64,000 nucleotides of DNA, taken from the NCBI GenBank assembly GCA_024516035.1, contig CM044957.1, positions 51,766,085 through 51,830,084 on the forward strand, read 5' to 3'. The stretch is from Bactericera cockerelli (taxonomy: Eukaryota > Arthropoda > Insecta > Hemiptera > Triozidae). The notes beneath the pieces are model-generated. The model saw only the letters and a program-made list of their open reading frames with translations. It was not told the DNA's origin and ran no database searches. Made by a program: the position numbers and the translations under genes. Below are positions 60,920 through 64,000 of this stretch, piece by piece; the stretch's first letter is position 1; the number at the start of each line of letters is the position of its first letter.

Positions 60920-61060
60920 ATCATATTTTGTGCTAACCACTTTCGTCATATCACAACTGCTCAAACTCAATTTAATAAATCTACGCTGAACTTGGGACTT
61001 GAACCACCGACCTCCAGGTTACAAGTCCGCCACTTTATCGATCAAGCTACTGAGGTCGGT
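60920..61060 (-). mobile_element. tRNA-headed SINE (family 1)
   Basis: TTGGGACTTGAACCACCGAC, CAGGTTACAAGTCCGCCACT and ATCGATCAAGCTACTGAGGT. Well kept, reversed. Confidence 0.82.
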
Positions 61061-61424
61061 TATTTTATATTTTTCAAATAAATCCTGTGATGAAGGTCCT
61101 AACAAATAAATTTCTGGTTTAAAAAAGTTGATATTATGCACAGTGAAATATTTTAAAATCCTCATATTTATGATTAAAAAGAGAGTGACCTGCATTTATT
61201 TAAATAGAGTGATGGGATCTGATTCATTTTCCTACAAAGTTATTAAAATTATTGTTTCATAAAATAAAACACACATCAAATGGAAATATTGCAAAAGAAT
61301 GCATTTCCACATGCCTACTCTCATCATTGTCCAACAAGTCCACGAGAGTATCACAATCACTATCAATACCATCATCAAAGTACTTATCAGTGGGGCAAGG
61401 ACTGTTACAGTCCTCTCTTCAGTA

Positions 61425-61628
61425 ATAATAATACTATTGCCTTATTTATACTATCCAATTAGGACCATTAAAGTTCTATTATTGCAGCAGTAAGCCCAAG
61501 ACATATTTTTATGTGGTAAAAATCCCAAATGGAAGGATAACTTGTCATGTCCAGGTTCGAACCCACGACCTCTGGAATCTCTGAGTTCTCAGAGTGCTGC
61601 CTTTACCACTGAGCTACTGGGATGGACC
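61425..61628 (-). mobile_element. tRNA-headed SINE (family 3)
   Basis: The reversed tail (AATAATAATACTATTGCCTT), the body (GCAGCAGTAAGCCCAAGAC) and the head (GGTTCGAACCCACGACCTC, CCACTGAGCTACTGGGA). Confidence 0.82.
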
Positions 61629-61870
61629 GTTTAAATAAATTCTCATTCATTCAAAGAGTTTGGTGGAGGAGATTGCCAGGGGCAATAACCCCGCCCTTCA
61701 GTTAAGACATCTGTGTATTATGTTTTATCCTTTTATTTTCTGTTTTTCTTTTATATTGTTTCTAATTTTGTATATTAATTTGTAATTATCTGTTTGTACT
61801 TAATTAGGAACTTACCTATTGATAAAGTGTAAATATTTATAAAAATAATTTAAAAAAAATATAAATCACT

Positions 61871-61905
<35 letters not shown>

Positions 61906-62361
61906 ACACAAAAAACACCAACATCGACACAAATCGGCTCACTCGGTCTGTTTTCATCTTTTCGAATTCCTTTGTTTCCTGGTAGAATGTGTCCTTGTTC
62001 ATTCATTCTCTCTTCTTAAAGGATTAGGATGGTTTTATTCCAGTCCTTGCGTTTTGTACTGCTTACAGTCTGGGCATTACATTTGCAGTGCTTGTGTTGT
62101 TCTCCAATGTATTTGTCACTGCAGCTTTCAGAATAATCTAGGACTACCCAAGCTTGTAAAAAAATTAGGAGAGTCTACTTGGTCCAGAATTGTTATGAGC
62201 TAAAAAAAAAAAATCGACTTAAAACAATACTTTCTATTCTATAGGTAATAGAGAATAAAAAAGTGTTTTTTTTGTGTGCCGGGAAACAGCAATTTGGTTT
62301 TGAATCCATAGAACGGTAAAATATACAAAGAGATGAGAGAAGATTTTTGTTGCATTGATAT
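61629..62361. other. No gene seen
   Basis: AT-rich. A poly(A) run of about 30 bases at 61875..61904 may be a retroposon tail of unknown owner. Confidence 0.45.
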
Positions 62362-62510
62362 TATAATAATAATATTTCCGACTAAGAAAAATGAGTTCCA
62401 TTATTCCAGCAGTAAGCCGTATTATTATGGGTTAAAATCACAAATGAGAGGATAACTTGTCATGTCCCGGCTGGGTTTCGATGCTGCGACCTCTAGATTA
62501 CTTGACTTCT
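62362..62510 (-). mobile_element. SINE (family 3), shortened
   Basis: The reversed tail (TTATAATAATAATATTTCCG), TTATTCCAGCAGTAAGCCG and GGCTGGGTTTCGATGCTGCG. The 5' head is cut short. Confidence 0.75.
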
Positions 62511-62828
62511 AACAGGCAATAAATAGCAATACAAATTTGATGAACATGCAAGAGGAGAAATAATGCAGTTTTATAATAATATTTTTTTGTGTCATTCAGA
62601 TATTGGTACTTTTAGATAGAAATAGATGAAATTTATGTGCGATGTAGCAAAAGAGTGACTATGAAATTATCCAATAATTGACGGCGGACGCTGTTAATTC
62701 AAGATTGATAAATATTAAAAATTAAAATCTGAGAAATTATTTTACACCAAACACAATCAATTTGAAGCCATTTGATAACCCTTGGCCCGTAAACAATAAA
62801 ATAATAACACTCTTTAGTGAAACACGAA

Positions 62829-63012
62829 GTCACCGTGGCATAGTGAGTTAGCGCGCTAGACATTGCACGCACGGTGACCTGGGTTCGATCCCCAGCGGGG
62901 CAGGATTTTTTCTGCTCTGTTCTTGGGTGTTCGGTTTCCATACCTCGTGAGGCCAAATGAGTAGCTGCTTTAATGTGAGCAGCGACCAGTGGCGGAATTA
63001 TAGGCAAAAATA
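62829..63012 (+). mobile_element. tRNA-headed SINE (family 2)
   Basis: GTCACCGTGGCATAGTGAGT, TGGGTTCGATCCCCAGCGGG, CATACCTCGTGAGGCCAAAT and the body end CAGCGACCAGTGGCGGAAT. The clearest copy. Confidence 0.87.
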
Positions 63013-63269
63013 AGATATTAGGATATTAACATTTTCGTTACCGAACGGCCATGTGTGGAAATTTTTGTGTTTTTCTTTGGGACCGAAAACACACATGTGG
63101 TTGTTATCAAAATTTTAACGAGGAACCGGACATCCATATATGGCCTTTTTGAGGTGGGTTGTTAGTATTAGAACAGATATAGGATCGATTCTTGTACAAT
63201 TACGATGCCAAATATGCAACAAAAAAAATTTTGGTCCCCAGGATGCAACAGCGACTTTACCGCCTGGTC

Positions 63270-63565
63270 CCTACGTAAAACTTGAAAAAATTGGCTTGGT
63301 AACGAACGTGTTAGAAGATATGAGAAAGTCCTATAATTCTGCGCTACCCACTAAAAATTGTGATATAATAACACAAAGAAACACATTTATATTTAGTGAA
63401 ACATCAGGCGAGGTTAACTCTCAAAGCATTTTCTACCACCTAACCTTCAGTCAGAGTCTCATTATTATGTGGTCACATACTCAAGTTCATGAAGAGAGAA
63501 GAAAAAAATCATACACTTGGTGGGATTCGATACCTATACTACCTGGATTACCAGACTAGGGCGTT
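63270..63565 (-). mobile_element. tRNA-headed SINE (family 4), long copy
   Basis: The reversed head (CTACCTGGATTACCAGACTA, GGTGGGATTCGATACC) and body (CATCAGGCGAGGTTAACTCT, CTGCGCTACCCACTAAAAAT). It shows the tail that appears alone at 14765 and 30425. 63566..64000 holds nothing recognised. Confidence 0.75.
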
Positions 63566-64000
63566 AACCACTTGATTACCATTGCAGTATAATACACTAT
63601 TGCTATTACAACCACACAGAATATTTACCTAAGATGCAAAAGATGAACGAATTGCAAGAAGACATAAGAAAGCTGACCTTCAAATGAAGAAATTCAAGAA
63701 TAATGGTCTAGAATTCAGCAAATGAGATCTAATGTTATGTTTCCATGTATTTCTGATTGTTACCGTCATCTCTCATCAAGGTCTTGCGTATTTATGATGT
63801 ATGTTTAGTTTATTACTTAACACGTTTTGTTCATTTTACATGTTTAATAGATGTCTTCATTGTTATCTAACAATATTGCAATAGGCATCTTTTGTAACAG
63901 TGATTAGCGCACTCTATTTGCAAAGATGTTGCCTGTTTTTCAGGACCATTTCTCAAAGTTGATGTGTAAATTTAATGTCATGGAGGTTTTCTTGATAAAG

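Noticed and set aside
63140..63559. 139-codon plus-strand open frame
   Set aside because: More than half is the antisense of a family-4 SINE.

Overview
This is an AT-rich (roughly two-thirds A+T) eukaryotic window with long introns, GT-AG splice sites and very dense transposable elements. It looks like a piece of an arthropod, most likely insect, nuclear genome. A hemipteran such as a planthopper would fit the protease type and repeat style, but that is an impression, not a proof. No prokaryotic, organellar, CRISPR or viral gene organisation was seen.

Three host loci can be read, all on the minus strand. (1) A complete six-exon trypsin-like secreted serine protease runs from 40957 down to 23558 (353 codons, all intron phases closing). 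It has a signal peptide, a Cys-containing pro-segment, an R/IVGG activation site, the His/Asp/Ser triad, and a TATA box upstream. (2) A complete four-exon gene runs from 11676 to 8428 and encodes a 332-residue, Cys-rich, N-glycosylation-rich secreted protein of no family I recognise. (3) Two exons of a second protease of the same type lie at 2268..2133 and 643..481; that gene runs off the left edge, and its signal-peptide exon was not found. The His exons of the two proteases have the same length (163 nt) and intron phases, so they are paralogues. The unknown gene sits between them.

The rest is mostly mobile DNA. SINEs include at least four tRNA-headed families and one with a 5S-rRNA-like head. 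Several non-LTR retrotransposon 3' ends are present, four of them with a clear target-site duplication or poly(A)/microsatellite tail. A complete Tc1/mariner-superfamily (DD41D) transposon at 52086..55901 carries ~665-bp inverted repeats and an intact 360-residue transposase. Other DNA elements are a nested foldback element (58709..59574), pogo-like mini-elements, many MITEs and a HINE/Helentron-like end.

Three minisatellites are closely tied to the protease genes. One begins directly after the stop codon of protease 1. One lies just upstream of a protease-2 exon and carries repeated splice-site look-alikes. One is in intron 1 of protease 1. The Ser exon of protease 1 carries what looks like a pair of compensating single-base indels between the DSGGP and IVSWG motifs.

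From 45.9 kb to the right edge I see no convincing host gene. An orphan exon-like segment is noted at 44454..44544.
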